Source of the DNA: Sphingorhabdus lutea
Lineage (GTDB): Bacteria; Pseudomonadota; Alphaproteobacteria; Sphingomonadales; Sphingomonadaceae
DNA length: 64,000 nt
NCBI RefSeq assembly: GCF_001889025.1
Contig: NZ_CP018154.1
Span: 1,974,501-2,038,500, forward strand
Direction: 5' to 3'
Numbering within the stretch: the first letter of the stretch is position 1; each line of letters begins with the position of its first letter. The notes beneath the pieces are model-generated. The model searched no databases and was not told the origin of the DNA. It saw nothing but the letters and a program-made list of their open reading frames with translations. A program made the translations under genes and the position numbers. Below are positions 9,480 to 19,453 of the stretch, piece by piece.

Positions 9480-10396
9480 CCTGCCTCCTCGATTATCATT
9501 TCAACCAAGCTGGCATAATCAATGCCGACATATTTTGCCTGTTCTGGAACAAGGCTAAGCGGTGTCATGCCCGGCTGTGTGTTGGTTTCCAACACGAACA
9601 CGCCGTCCTTGCCCAATTCATCATCCCAGCGAAAATCGGTGCGTGACACGCCCTTGCATCCCAATCCTTCATGACATTTAATTGCCAATAATTTCATATA
9701 TTCCTCTATTTCTTGAGGAATAATTGCTGGGCAAATATGCTGTGTCATGCCATCAGTATATTTGGCATCAAAATCATAAAAACCGCTTTTCGGGACTAAT
9801 TCGGTAACGGCAAGGGCGCGGCCACCCATTACGGCGGTGGTCAGCTCCCTACCCTTAATAAATGGTTCGGCCAATAATTCGTCAAATTCTTGCCATGGCC
9901 CTTTGCTATCGCGCGATATCGGGTCGCCATAATTGCTTTCATTGGTGACAATCGCCACGCCGACCGATGACCCTTCATTTATCGGTTTCAACACATAGGG
10001 GCGCGGCAATGGGTCGCCCGAATAAAGGGTTTCACTTTTCACCACCTTACCCTTTGGCATTGGCACACCAAGGGGGACAAGACGCTGTTTCGTCAATTCC
10101 TTGTCAATAGCAATCATCGATGTGACCATGCCGCTATGCGTATATTTCACACCCATCAGGTCAAGCATGCCCTGCACACTGCCATCTTCACCCGGTACAC
10201 CGTGCAATGCATTAAACACAATATCGGGTTTGGCCGCACTAATTTTGGCCGCCACATTGCGGTCCATATCAATACGGGTAACGCGATAACCGCGTCCCTC
10301 CAACGCATCAGCAACGCCATTACCGCTCATCAAAGAAACGGGACGTTCATTGGACCAACCGCCCATCAATACCGCAATATGGGGCTTATCGCTCAT
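9476..10396 (-). CDS. ddl: D-alanine--D-alanine ligase
   Basis: This ATP-grasp enzyme joins two D-alanines for the peptidoglycan stem peptide. Visible motifs are the N-terminal VLMGGWSNERPVSLMSG, NALHGVPGEDGSVQG, the ATP-binding region YVLKPINEGSSVGV and the C-terminal metal/phosphate site FVLETNTQPGMTPLSL. At 306 aa it is the usual DdlB length. Its start overlaps the end of the DUF4262 gene by 11 nt and its stop overlaps ftsQ by 4 nt, so it lies within the coupled cluster. Confidence 0.96.
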   Translation of the reverse strand: MSDKPHIAVLMGGWSNERPVSLMSGNGVADALEGRGYRVTRIDMDRNVAAKISAAKPDIVFNALHGVPGEDGSVQGMLDLMGVKYTHSGMVTSMIAIDKELTKQRLVPLGVPMPKGKVVKSETLYSGDPLPRPYVLKPINEGSSVGVAIVTNESNYGDPISRDSKGPWQEFDELLAEPFIKGRELTTAVMGGRALAVTELVPKSGFYDFDAKYTDGMTQHICPAIIPQEIEEYMKLLAIKCHEGLGCKGVSRTDFRWDDELGKDGVFVLETNTQPGMTPLSLVPEQAKYVGIDYASLVEMIIEEAG

Positions 10397-10886
10397 CCTT
10401 TTTTCTTTCTAAATATAATGGTGGTTGGAAATTTATCACATCATTGGCGCAACCATCTTCCCATGGAAATAAACCGTCTTTAGAACCGGGCCACACCAAT
10501 TGAAATGCCGCATCCATATCTTGGTTCATATGTTCTTTTTGATACCAAATGGCGGAATTGAAAAATGCGGGAATAATATTTGTGGGATGAACCGCCTTCA
10601 CCGCGACTTTATGATTATCCAATAATCCATCCAGCATGATACCGTCTTTTAAAACCAATCCATTTTTACATTGATCCAAAACTTCATTTATCATCGCGCC
10701 CATTATTTCATGGGTAAGGCCAAAAGTTATAATCTCTGCCTGCCCAACACTTTGGGCAAAGCCAATGGAATATGTAAAATCGGGCAATGTTTCATGAGGT
10801 CCAAAAACGGTGGTTGTTTGGCATCCATATTCTTGAATATTGAACAATAATTTTTCTTCATATTCCTTTTGTTTATTATTCGTCAT
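10386..10886 (-). CDS. DUF4262 domain-containing protein inside the division cluster
   Basis: A cytoplasmic 166 aa protein of the DUF4262 type. The family hallmarks are a Y-S-I-G-F motif (DFTYSIGFAQSVGQAEII), then FGLTHEIMGAMINEVL, and a later P-x-F-F-N-S-A-I-W-Y stretch. The biochemical function of DUF4262 is unknown. The start is the ATG at 10886 because it overlaps the murB stop in an ATGA, the same junction as most genes here; an upstream ATG at 10916 would overlap murB. The 3' end overlaps ddl by 11 nt. The gene is thus translationally embedded between murB and ddl, where division clusters do not normally carry it. Its composition is more AT-rich and it lacks the GC-rich codons of its neighbours, suggesting insertion. 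Confidence 0.8.
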   Translation of the reverse strand: MTNNKQKEYEEKLLFNIQEYGCQTTTVFGPHETLPDFTYSIGFAQSVGQAEIITFGLTHEIMGAMINEVLDQCKNGLVLKDGIMLDGLLDNHKVAVKAVHPTNIIPAFFNSAIWYQKEHMNQDMDAAFQLVWPGSKDGLFPWEDGCANDVINFQPPLYLERKKDER

Positions 10887-11788
10887 CCAACTTTCCCAAC
10901 TCTTTGAATTTCCCATTCAAGCTCAATGCCCGACTGGTCCTTTACACGGCGGCGCACTTCCTCACCCAATGCTTCTATCTCGGCTGAACTTGCCCCGCCA
11001 ATATTAAGAAGGAAATTTGTGTGCTTCTCGCTCACCTGTGCGTTGCCGATGGTAAGGCCGCGGCAACCCGCCGCATCAACCAATCGCCATGCTTTATCCC
11101 CATCGGGATTTTTGAAGGTAGAACCACCGGTGCGCGAACGAAGCGGCTGTGATGCCTCCCGCTCTGCGGCAATGCGGTCCATTTCCGCGCCAATGGTTGC
11201 GGGATTGCCCGCCACACCCTGAAATAAAGCCTCCACCACAATCGCATCCTTGGGCACATCGCTATGGCGGTATCGGTAATTAAACTGTGCCTTATCCCAT
11301 GTCACAATGTCGCCATTGCGCATTACCAATGTTGCCTCGATTAAATTATCGGCGGTTTCATGGCCATATGCGCCTGCATTCATTTTTACCGCGCCGCCAA
11401 CGGTGCCGGGGATACCGCGTTGATATTCCAATCCGGCAATACCTGCATCGCGCGCCGCGCTGGCCAATGAAATGCCCATTGCCGCCGCCCCTGCACGAAC
11501 TTTATGGTCATCTTCAACAATAATGGCCGCCATTTTTTTGGGCAAGCGAACAACAACACCGTCCACACCGCCATCGCGCACGATTAAATTTGACCCAACG
11601 CCAATGGCCATGACGGGAATGGATGCGTCCAATCCGCGCAGGAAATTGGCCAAATCTTCCTTACTTTCAGGACGGATAAGCCATTGCGCCCGTCCGCCCG
11701 TGCGAAACCAGATGAAGGATGCAAGGTCGCCATTTTGTTCAACCTTGCCATTTAATGCGGGAATTGAGATTGCATTTTCCATGCCCAT
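10883..11788 (-). CDS. murB: UDP-N-acetylenolpyruvoylglucosamine reductase MurB
   Basis: The FAD enzyme that reduces UDP-GlcNAc-enolpyruvate to UDP-MurNAc. Visible are FIWFRTGGRAQWLIRP, the FAD-binding GVGSNLIVRDGG, QRGIPGTVGGAVKMNAGAYG, the catalytic-serine region SRTGGSTFKNP and the C-terminal KHTNFLLN. The start is the ATG at 11788, which overlaps the murC stop by one base (TAATG), giving 301 aa. A longer reading to 11863 would run into murC and adds unrelated residues. Confidence 0.96.
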   Translation of the reverse strand: MGMENAISIPALNGKVEQNGDLASFIWFRTGGRAQWLIRPESKEDLANFLRGLDASIPVMAIGVGSNLIVRDGGVDGVVVRLPKKMAAIIVEDDHKVRAGAAAMGISLASAARDAGIAGLEYQRGIPGTVGGAVKMNAGAYGHETADNLIEATLVMRNGDIVTWDKAQFNYRYRHSDVPKDAIVVEALFQGVAGNPATIGAEMDRIAAEREASQPLRSRTGGSTFKNPDGDKAWRLVDAAGCRGLTIGNAQVSEKHTNFLLNIGGASSAEIEALGEEVRRRVKDQSGIELEWEIQRVGKVG

Positions 11789-13197
11789 TATGACCCGCGC
11801 GCCTTTTCTATACCATCGGCCAAACCCGCCGCCCATGCGGTAATATCCCCCGCACCCAAACAAATTACATGATCATCCGCCTGAATTTTTCCGGCCAATA
11901 AAATGGCAAGATCGTCAGCATTTTCAACCATATCGACCATATGATGGCCGCGCCGTTTCAATCCAGCGGCCAATATCTCGCTATTCGCGCCGTCAATTGG
12001 GCTTTCTCCTGCCGCATAAACGGGCGTTACCACCACCATATCGGCATCGTTAAATGCCTGTTGAAATTGTTCCATATGGTCGTTTAAGCGCGAATAACGA
12101 TGGGGTTGAACCACGGCAATCACACGGCCTTTGGATGCTTCGCGGGCGGCGGCCAACACAGCCTTTATCTCCACGGGATGATGCCCATAATCATCAATTA
12201 TATGCGCGCCTGCTACCTCACCCACCTTGGTAAATCGGCGTTTCACACCAGCAAAATTGGCAAAACCAGATTGCAATTGCGCGTCACTTAACCCCATTTC
12301 AATACCAATGGCCAATGCGGCAATCGCATTTTGCACATTATGCTTGCCCGGCATAGGAAGATGGATGTCACAAATTTTGCGTATTGTGCCATCGCGTTTT
12401 TTGACCACCAGATCAAATGTATTGCCGCCGCTGTCGCTGCGAATATTATCACCGCGAACATCCGCCTGTGCTGAAAAACCATAGGTTACAATGCGCCGAT
12501 CGCGAATTTGCGGTAAAATTGATTGCACCTCTGGATGATCAAGGCACATAATCGCCGCCCCATAAAAGGGCACATTTTCAACAAATTCGACAAAGGATTT
12601 TTTAATCGCGTCAAAACTGCCATAATGGTCAAGATGTTCTGGATCAATATTGGTAACCACCGCCAATGTGCCGTCCAAACGTAAAAAGCTGCCATCGCTT
12701 TCATCCGCTTCGACCACCATCCATTCGCTTGTCCCCAAACGTGCATTTGAACCATAATTATTGATAATGCCGCCATTTATAACTGTGGGGTCAATATTGC
12801 CCGCATCCAAAACCGCTGCAATCATCGATGTGGTGGTGGTTTTGCCATGTGTTCCGGCCACGGCAATCGTGTTTTTCAACCGCATCAACTCGGCCAACAT
12901 TTCGGCGCGGCGTACCAATGGAATACGGTTTTCCAATGCGGCCTCAACCTCTGGATTGCCGCGTTTTACCGCAGTGGAGGTTACAACAACCGACACACCC
13001 GCAACATTTTCCGCCGCCTGTCCAATGGTGACCTTTATCCCCTTTTCACGCAGCCCCTTAACCACATAGCCGTCGGAAATATCAGAACCCTGAACCTTAT
13101 ATCCCAAATTATGCATCACCTCAGCAATGCCGGACATGCCAATGCCGCCAATGCCGGCAAAATGTATTATACCAATATCGGTTGGAACACCCTTCAT
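11788..13197 (-). CDS. murC: UDP-N-acetylmuramate--L-alanine ligase MurC
   Basis: MurC adds L-Ala, the first stem-peptide residue, to UDP-MurNAc. It has the N-terminal UDP-binding loop [16 protein letters not shown], the ATP-binding P-loop [41 protein letters not shown], and the C-terminal [12 protein letters not shown] and QPHRYSR motifs. At 469 aa it is full length. It starts in an ATGA overlap with murG. Confidence 0.98.
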   Translation of the reverse strand: MKGVPTDIGIIHFAGIGGIGMSGIAEVMHNLGYKVQGSDISDGYVVKGLREKGIKVTIGQAAENVAGVSVVVTSTAVKRGNPEVEAALENRIPLVRRAEMLAELMRLKNTIAVAGTHGKTTTTSMIAAVLDAGNIDPTVINGGIINNYGSNARLGTSEWMVVEADESDGSFLRLDGTLAVVTNIDPEHLDHYGSFDAIKKSFVEFVENVPFYGAAIMCLDHPEVQSILPQIRDRRIVTYGFSAQADVRGDNIRSDSGGNTFDLVVKKRDGTIRKICDIHLPMPGKHNVQNAIAALAIGIEMGLSDAQLQSGFANFAGVKRRFTKVGEVAGAHIIDDYGHHPVEIKAVLAAAREASKGRVIAVVQPHRYSRLNDHMEQFQQAFNDADMVVVTPVYAAGESPIDGANSEILAAGLKRRGHHMVDMVENADDLAILLAGKIQADDHVICLGAGDITAWAAGLADGIEKARGS

Positions 13198-14375
13198 GAA
13201 GAAACCTCTTTCGCCATCGCTGGACTTGCACCAAATGATGGATTTTTATTATTTGTTATTTTCATCGGCTTTGTCATAGGGGCTGTGCCAAAAGATTCAA
13301 CCAAATCCGCCAATTCACGCACGGCAAATGGTCGGCCACATTTCCATGCGCGCCGCGCCGCATTTTCCAACGCCTCCGGCCCCATCGCCATTTTCTGCAT
13401 TTGTTTGGCCAATTGCTTGGGGGTGAAAGCCGCTTGATTTATTGACGTTGCACCTCCGGCATCGACCATTTCGGCCACATTATATCGTTGATGATCATCC
13501 ATCGCCGTCGGCAAAGGAACAAAAATGGCGGGCCGCCCTGCACAGCTTAATTCCGCAATTGTCGATGCACCTGCACGGGCGATAACCAAATGTGCCCACC
13601 CAATTTTTTCCGGTAAATCGGGTAAATATGTCGCCAATGTCGCGGGGATATTATGGCTGCGATATGTATCGCGCACCCGTTCAATATCCTCCTCTCGGCA
13701 TTGTTGAATAACCTGCAACCGGCGCTTCAGGTTTAACGGCAACATTGACAAACCATCGGGCACAATATCGGATAATATGCTTGCCCCCTGACTACCTCCG
13801 GTCACCAATACGCGAAATATGCCTTCCTCCAAAAATGGTGGGAAATTTTGATCGCGAAGCTCCAACACTTCTTCTCGAACTGGATTACCCACCAAATGCA
13901 CCTTTTTTTGATGCTTATCAGCCAATCTTTGCACATTGGGATATGCGGTTGCGATTGCATTCACCTTGCGCGCGGACAATCGGTTCACACGTCCCAAAAC
14001 AGCATTTTGTTCATGGATAATGGTGGGAATATTTTCCGCAAATGCCGCCAATAAAGCAGGAAGCGCGGGATATCCGCCAAAACCGACCACTGCGGTGGGT
14101 TCAAAATTTTTATATAAATTGCGCGCCATTTTGCGCCCCGCCCATATGGAACGCGCCGCCGACAACCATCCCTTTGGCCCGCCCGAAACACGCCCTGCGG
14201 GTAAAATATGTGTCGATACCCCATCGGGAAGGCCGGGAATTTTTGCACCGCGATCATCAGTGACAAATGCCACCACATGCCCGCGAGAGATAAGCTCCTT
14301 TGCCAATGCATAGGCCGGAATAACATGACCGCCCGTTCCACCAGCCGACAACACATAATGGCGGGTAACAGTCAT
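13194..14375 (-). CDS. murG: UDP-GlcNAc:lipid I N-acetylglucosaminyltransferase MurG
   Basis: MurG converts lipid I to lipid II at the inner face of the cytoplasmic membrane. It shows the glycine-rich loop [17 protein letters not shown], the acceptor-side [12 protein letters not shown], the second G-loop [14 protein letters not shown] and the donor site [11 protein letters not shown] with [18 protein letters not shown] residues. It has 393 aa, with a C-terminal tail slightly longer than in E. coli. ATGA overlaps join it to ftsW upstream and murC downstream. Confidence 0.97.
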   Translation of the reverse strand: MTVTRHYVLSAGGTGGHVIPAYALAKELISRGHVVAFVTDDRGAKIPGLPDGVSTHILPAGRVSGGPKGWLSAARSIWAGRKMARNLYKNFEPTAVVGFGGYPALPALLAAFAENIPTIIHEQNAVLGRVNRLSARKVNAIATAYPNVQRLADKHQKKVHLVGNPVREEVLELRDQNFPPFLEEGIFRVLVTGGSQGASILSDIVPDGLSMLPLNLKRRLQVIQQCREEDIERVRDTYRSHNIPATLATYLPDLPEKIGWAHLVIARAGASTIAELSCAGRPAIFVPLPTAMDDHQRYNVAEMVDAGGATSINQAAFTPKQLAKQMQKMAMGPEALENAARRAWKCGRPFAVRELADLVESFGTAPMTKPMKITNNKNPSFGASPAMAKEVSS

Positions 14376-15625
14376 CGATTATATCTCCTATTTTGTCCTT
14401 GTTTATGCATGAAGGGATTACGACGAGTAAGCGCCAATATCAAACCCGAAGTGATAGAAATTGACCATAAAGATGATCCACCATAGCTTATAAAGGGTAA
14501 AGTCATCCCTTTTGAAGGAAACATACCAAGGTTTACCGCAATATTAATCATGGCCTGTCCACAAAATTGCGTCACCAATCCCGTCACCGCCAATATTGTA
14601 AAATAATCTTTTTCTTCAAATAAACGCAGCGCCACGCGAATGATAATGGCAAAATAAATAATAATAATCGCCGCACAGGCCAATAAACCAAATTCTTCGC
14701 CAATGACGGAAAAAATATAATCGGTATGCGCCTCTGGCAGGGAATATTTACGTTCCCCCAATCCCGGGCCAACACCAAATAAACCGCCCGCGCTTAACGT
14801 GGACAGCGCCAATTTATCATGGGTAATGCCATCTGTTCCAAATAAAAATGCGTCAATCCGCGTGGCCGCTACGCTATAGGTGAAATAAGCAGTGACCAAT
14901 CCACCAATGCCCATGCCGAAAAGTGCAGCCAATTTCCAAAATTTTACACCCGACACCATGATGACTGCAAAACAAATGCCGGATAATAAAATTGTTTGCC
15001 CCAAATCCGGCTGCAACATCAATATCATTGCCAAAAATCCAGTAATCGCAAAAATAATCGGATATACTGGCAGGCTTTTATCCTTTAATTTCCATGACAC
15101 CACCCACGCAATGGCCACCGCATAAAATGGTTTTAGGAATTCCGATGCCTGAAACGACATGAAACCTAAATTTATCCATCTTTTTGCGCCGTTAATCTCA
15201 CTGCCTAAAATAATGGTAAACAACATGGCAACCACCATCGCGGCAAAACCAATTAACGCCATTCGCCGAACCATATTTTTGGGAAACATGGAGATCACCA
15301 ACATCGTGACAAATGCAATAACCGCCCATGCAAATTGCCGGTAAAAGAAATATAATTCGGGTAAGGAGACATCCGCGCTGGACAATCGGCGTGCAGTCGC
15401 GGGCGATGCCGCAGCCACAGCCAATAATCCAATGGCAAGCAAGCTTAAAATCAATGCCAATAAAACACGGTCCAATTCCCAAAACCAGATGCCAAGCGCG
15501 GTTCTGTCCCCGCGCCCCAATCGATTGGAAAGGTCAAATTGTTCTGAAATCATCCGTCCGGCAAGCGGAAAATTGGCCTGAAGCTTTGGATCTTCTTCAT
15601 TGGCCGAATTTTGGGGTTCAGCCAT
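14372..15625 (-). CDS. ftsW: Septal peptidoglycan glycosyltransferase FtsW
   Basis: A SEDS-family polytopic membrane protein that polymerises lipid II together with FtsI. Multiple hydrophobic segments are evident. SEDS landmarks include the loop ending in HTDYIFSVIGEEFGL, AINLGMFPSKGMTLPFISYGGSS near the C-terminus, and QPDLGQTILL in the middle. I start it at the ATG at 15625 (M-A-E-P-Q-N), which overlaps the murD stop by 8 nt and gives 418 codons including stop. A longer frame to 15715 lies inside murD and adds non-homologous residues. Confidence 0.95.
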   Translation of the reverse strand: MAEPQNSANEEDPKLQANFPLAGRMISEQFDLSNRLGRGDRTALGIWFWELDRVLLALILSLLAIGLLAVAAASPATARRLSSADVSLPELYFFYRQFAWAVIAFVTMLVISMFPKNMVRRMALIGFAAMVVAMLFTIILGSEINGAKRWINLGFMSFQASEFLKPFYAVAIAWVVSWKLKDKSLPVYPIIFAITGFLAMILMLQPDLGQTILLSGICFAVIMVSGVKFWKLAALFGMGIGGLVTAYFTYSVAATRIDAFLFGTDGITHDKLALSTLSAGGLFGVGPGLGERKYSLPEAHTDYIFSVIGEEFGLLACAAIIIIYFAIIIRVALRLFEEKDYFTILAVTGLVTQFCGQAMINIAVNLGMFPSKGMTLPFISYGGSSLWSISITSGLILALTRRNPFMHKQGQNRRYNR

Positions 15626-16946
15626 TGACGTCCCTTTGTTCAGATATTGCCCGAACCGCCATTTTAAAACATTCGCCCCTTGCTTCAAAATCTCTAAATT
15701 GATCAAATGATGCACAGGCAGGCGATAATAATATATTATCCCCCTTTTCTGCCATGCTGGCGGCGCGCTCCACGGCCATAATCAACATTTCGCATTGTTC
15801 AACCTTGGCATGTGGGCTGAACATTTTATGATATTCTGCGCCCGATTCACCAATGGTGTAAATCGCCTTTACATGATCCATAAATGGCAATGCAGCGGAA
15901 ATATCATAATCCTTTGCCACCCCACCTATTATCCAATGCACATTATGAAATGCCGCCAATGCCGGTGCGGCCGAGGCCATATTTGTCGCTTTGCTATCAT
16001 TTATATATGAAACGCCGTCAATTTCGCCAATATATTCCAAACGATGCGGCAAACCCTTATATGTTTTAAGCCCTGCCTCTATAACCTTGTCATTCAGGCC
16101 AAGGCCGCGACATATTGCAACCGCGCCGGAAATATTTTGCGCATTATGCGGCCCATTTATGGATATACTATGGTCAAAATGGGCAATATCAACGGCATAG
16201 ACAATCTGTTTTTGCGCGGATATTTTACTCTCTTGTGTCTCATCAGGATAATTATCCTGCGCCATTTTTAACGATATCGCGTCATCACCGCAAAAAATTG
16301 CCTGTCCATTTGAATGTTGCATTTCAAACAGGCGCCGTTTGGAACGAGAATAGCCCTCAAAACCATCATATCGATCCAAATGATCGGGGGTCAGGTTTAA
16401 TAATAATGCAAATTCGCAGGCCAGATTTTGTGTTAAATCAATTTGATATGATGATAATTCCAACACATATACACCACCAGCGGGCAATGCATCCTGCCCC
16501 AAAATAGGCAGGCCAATATTACCGCCCATGCGCGTGGGGATGGCCGCATTTTTCAAAATATGATGCACCAAAGCCGTGGTGGTCGATTTACCATTTGTGC
16601 CAGTAATGCCGACAACACGGTGCGGGGGCAATTCATGACGCGCCATAGCAAATAATTCAATATCGCCCAGAATTGGCACATTTGCGGCATTTGCCCTGCC
16701 CACAATGGGATGTGTATTTAATGCTATTCCTGGCGACAGGATTAACGCGTCATATCCCGCCAAATCCATTTCCATGGGATCGGCAAGCGTGGCGATATCC
16801 TCCACCATTTTTCTGGCTTCGCTGCGATTATCCCATGCAGTAACATGTGCGCCGCTAGCGATTAAAGATTTAACCGTCGCATATCCGGTGCGGGCAAGGC
16901 CAAGCACAATATATTTTTTTCCTGCAAAGGCGCGCGAAATAATCAT
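15618..16946 (-). CDS. murD: UDP-N-acetylmuramoylalanine--D-glutamate ligase MurD
   Basis: MurD adds D-Glu to UDP-MurNAc-L-Ala. Motifs are the N-terminal [29 protein letters not shown], the P-loop [46 protein letters not shown] and the C-terminal [20 protein letters not shown]. The start is the ATG at 16946 (M-I-I-S-R-A), in an ATGA overlap with the mraY stop, giving 442 aa. The reading upstream of it belongs to mraY. Confidence 0.97.
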   Translation of the reverse strand: MIISRAFAGKKYIVLGLARTGYATVKSLIASGAHVTAWDNRSEARKMVEDIATLADPMEMDLAGYDALILSPGIALNTHPIVGRANAANVPILGDIELFAMARHELPPHRVVGITGTNGKSTTTALVHHILKNAAIPTRMGGNIGLPILGQDALPAGGVYVLELSSYQIDLTQNLACEFALLLNLTPDHLDRYDGFEGYSRSKRRLFEMQHSNGQAIFCGDDAISLKMAQDNYPDETQESKISAQKQIVYAVDIAHFDHSISINGPHNAQNISGAVAICRGLGLNDKVIEAGLKTYKGLPHRLEYIGEIDGVSYINDSKATNMASAAPALAAFHNVHWIIGGVAKDYDISAALPFMDHVKAIYTIGESGAEYHKMFSPHAKVEQCEMLIMAVERAASMAEKGDNILLSPACASFDQFRDFEARGECFKMAVRAISEQRDVNG

Positions 16947-18013
16947 CTTAATTTCAATGTAGAAAGCCCCGCCAGCGCAAGCACCAGAGAGATAATCCAA
17001 AATCTAATCACCACTGTGGATTCCGCCCAGCCCATTTGTTCAAAATGATGGTGAATGGGCGCCATGCGGAAAACCCGCTTTCCGGTCCGTTTGAAATAAA
17101 ATACCTGAATGATGACCGATGCCGCCTCCAACACAAATAAACCGCCAACAACGGCCAGCACAAATTCATGATGCACCGACACGGCAATTGCGCCCAATGC
17201 CCCGCCAAGGGCCAAGCTGCCCGTATCGCCCATGAAAATGGCCGCAGGGGGCGCATTAAACCATAAAAAGGCAAGACAGCCGCCGATAATGGCCGCACAA
17301 AATATGGCCAATTCGCCCGCGCCCGGCACATGCGGAATCCCCAAATAATCAGAGAATATGGCATTACCAGCAAGATAGACGATGATTAAAAATGTGCCGC
17401 TGGCGATGACCACGGGCATGGTTGCCAACCCGTCCAAACCATCGGTTAAATTTACCGCATTGCCCGACCCAACAATAACAAACATGGCAAAAATGATGGC
17501 AAAATATCCCATATCAATCGCGACTTTATTGAAAAAGGGCACGTAAATTTCGGTACCATTTTGGCTTAAAATCATGAAACTGACAATACCGGCAATCGCA
17601 AATTCGATTAACAATCGAACCTTGCCCGACACGCCCTTATGGCTTGCCTTTCGCACTTTATCCAAATCGTCCATAAACCCGACCATGCCGAAACCCAATG
17701 TTACAATCAGGCATGACCAAACATAAATATTATCCAATTTCATCCATAATAACAAAGAAATGGTTAATGATATTAAAATCATTAACCCGCCCATTGTGGG
17801 CGTGCCAACCTTTGCCAAATGGCTTTGCGGGCCGTCGGCACGAATGGGTTGCCCCTTGCCCTGTCGTAACCGCAGCATGACAATGAATCGAGGACCAATT
17901 AACATCCCAATGAAAAGGGATGTTGCAACCGCACCGCCTGTTCTGAAACTGATATAGCGGAAAAGGTTGAACACACCTTCAAAGCCAAACCATTCCGCCA
18001 ATAAATATAACAT
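16943..18013 (-). CDS. mraY: Phospho-N-acetylmuramoyl-pentapeptide transferase MraY
   Basis: An integral membrane enzyme that transfers phospho-MurNAc-pentapeptide to undecaprenyl phosphate to make lipid I. About ten hydrophobic segments are interspersed with the family motifs: [23 protein letters not shown], the catalytic [36 protein letters not shown] and the histidine-rich PIHHHFE loop. At 356 aa it is full length. The ATG directly abuts the murF stop, with no gap. Confidence 0.98.
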   Translation of the reverse strand: MLYLLAEWFGFEGVFNLFRYISFRTGGAVATSLFIGMLIGPRFIVMLRLRQGKGQPIRADGPQSHLAKVGTPTMGGLMILISLTISLLLWMKLDNIYVWSCLIVTLGFGMVGFMDDLDKVRKASHKGVSGKVRLLIEFAIAGIVSFMILSQNGTEIYVPFFNKVAIDMGYFAIIFAMFVIVGSGNAVNLTDGLDGLATMPVVIASGTFLIIVYLAGNAIFSDYLGIPHVPGAGELAIFCAAIIGGCLAFLWFNAPPAAIFMGDTGSLALGGALGAIAVSVHHEFVLAVVGGLFVLEAASVIIQVFYFKRTGKRVFRMAPIHHHFEQMGWAESTVVIRFWIISLVLALAGLSTLKLR

Positions 18014-19453
18014 TTATGTACCCAACCCCTTAAACTTATTTACTATTTTGGACAATCCAACACTATTTGAACCTTTGACCAAAATTAAATCACCCGCGCA
18101 TAATAGCTGATGAAATAATTGTTCACCATGTTCTGCGTCTCTGCAATGGTGGATATTTGAATTTGGTTCAACCTGTGATTTCATGCTTGTGAAAAGATTT
18201 TTCATTTCATCCCCCACCAAAATGACATGATGCGGGTTTGCCTGCATAATTATGGGCGCAAGCGCGGCATGATAATGGTCGCTTTGGTCGCCCAATTCTT
18301 TCATACTACCCAATATTAAAATTAACTGGCTATGCCCATTTTGCGGTTTTGAAAATGTCAAACTGGCCTGCTCAATTGTTGCCTTCATCGATGCAGGGTT
18401 CGCATTGTAACTTTCATCAATCATTGTCGCGCTACCGCCGCCGACATTACGGACAATCACTTCGCCGCGCCCTTGTAATCCCGCCATATCAGCCAAGGCC
18501 AAACCTGCAACCGCCAAATCACCGCCCACGGCATGAACCGCGCCCATCACGGCCAGGCTATTTGATGCCCAATGACGGCCATCTTGCGAAAGTTGATAAG
18601 TTACCTGCCCGCCGCCCAATTTTTGAGCAAAAGCAGCAGTAATATGGCTTCCGCCTTCGACCCTGTTCATCATTTCAATGGCACATATGTCCGCGCCTTC
18701 ATTAAAACCAAAACCAATGACATCATGGCCCAATGACGCCGCAATTCCGGCCATTAAGTCAAAATATGGGCTGTCATAAGAAATAATCGCCTGACCACCC
18801 TTTGTTAATCCTTCAAATATTTCGGCCTTGGCTCTGGCAATTTCGCTTTCATCCTTAAAAAATTCAATATGCGCAGGGGCAATAGTGGTAATAATCGCAG
18901 CATTTGGCTGCACCAATTTGGTTAGCGCCGATAATTCGCCCACATGGTTCATACCCATTTCAAAAACCGCATATTCGCAATCACGCGGCATCCGCGCCAA
19001 ACTTAATGGCACGCCGACATGATTATTATAACTTTTGACCGAACGGTGCGCCTTGCCAAATGAAATGCGGTTTAATGCTGCGAATAATGCCTCTTTCGTG
19101 CCGGTTTTCCCCGCCGAACCAGTAACGCCAATCACCTTGCCCGACATGCGCCGTCGCGCCGCTATACCCAGATTATTTAACGCCTCCTGCGTATCTTCAA
19201 CCTTTATGACATTGCATACACCATCAAATGACACATCATCACTGATTAAAATCGCCGCCGCGCCATTTTTCACCGCCGCATTGACGAATAAATGCCCGTC
19301 GCTTGCCTCCCCCTTCATGGCGATGAATAAATCACCCGCCAATATTTCGCGCGAATCAAACGCCACACCATTTATGTCGCCATTATGATGCGCCGACAAT
19401 AAATCGCCATTTACCGCTGCGATAATTTCATCAACAGTCCATAAAGCGGTCAT
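18014..19453 (-). CDS. murF: UDP-MurNAc-tripeptide--D-alanyl-D-alanine ligase MurF
   Basis: MurF attaches D-Ala-D-Ala (the Ddl product) to complete the pentapeptide. It shows FDSREILAGDLFIAMKGEASDGH at the N-terminus, split here as FDSREI and GDLFIAMKGE. The P-loop is GVTGSAGKTGTKEAL, followed by FEMGMNHVGELS and DESYNANPASMKA. The ATG at 19453 (M-T-A-L-W-T) overlaps the murE stop in an ATGA and gives 479 aa. The upstream MCD codons would deepen the overlap without benefit. Confidence 0.97.
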   Translation of the reverse strand: MTALWTVDEIIAAVNGDLLSAHHNGDINGVAFDSREILAGDLFIAMKGEASDGHLFVNAAVKNGAAAILISDDVSFDGVCNVIKVEDTQEALNNLGIAARRRMSGKVIGVTGSAGKTGTKEALFAALNRISFGKAHRSVKSYNNHVGVPLSLARMPRDCEYAVFEMGMNHVGELSALTKLVQPNAAIITTIAPAHIEFFKDESEIARAKAEIFEGLTKGGQAIISYDSPYFDLMAGIAASLGHDVIGFGFNEGADICAIEMMNRVEGGSHITAAFAQKLGGGQVTYQLSQDGRHWASNSLAVMGAVHAVGGDLAVAGLALADMAGLQGRGEVIVRNVGGGSATMIDESYNANPASMKATIEQASLTFSKPQNGHSQLILILGSMKELGDQSDHYHAALAPIIMQANPHHVILVGDEMKNLFTSMKSQVEPNSNIHHCRDAEHGEQLFHQLLCAGDLILVKGSNSVGLSKIVNKFKGLGT

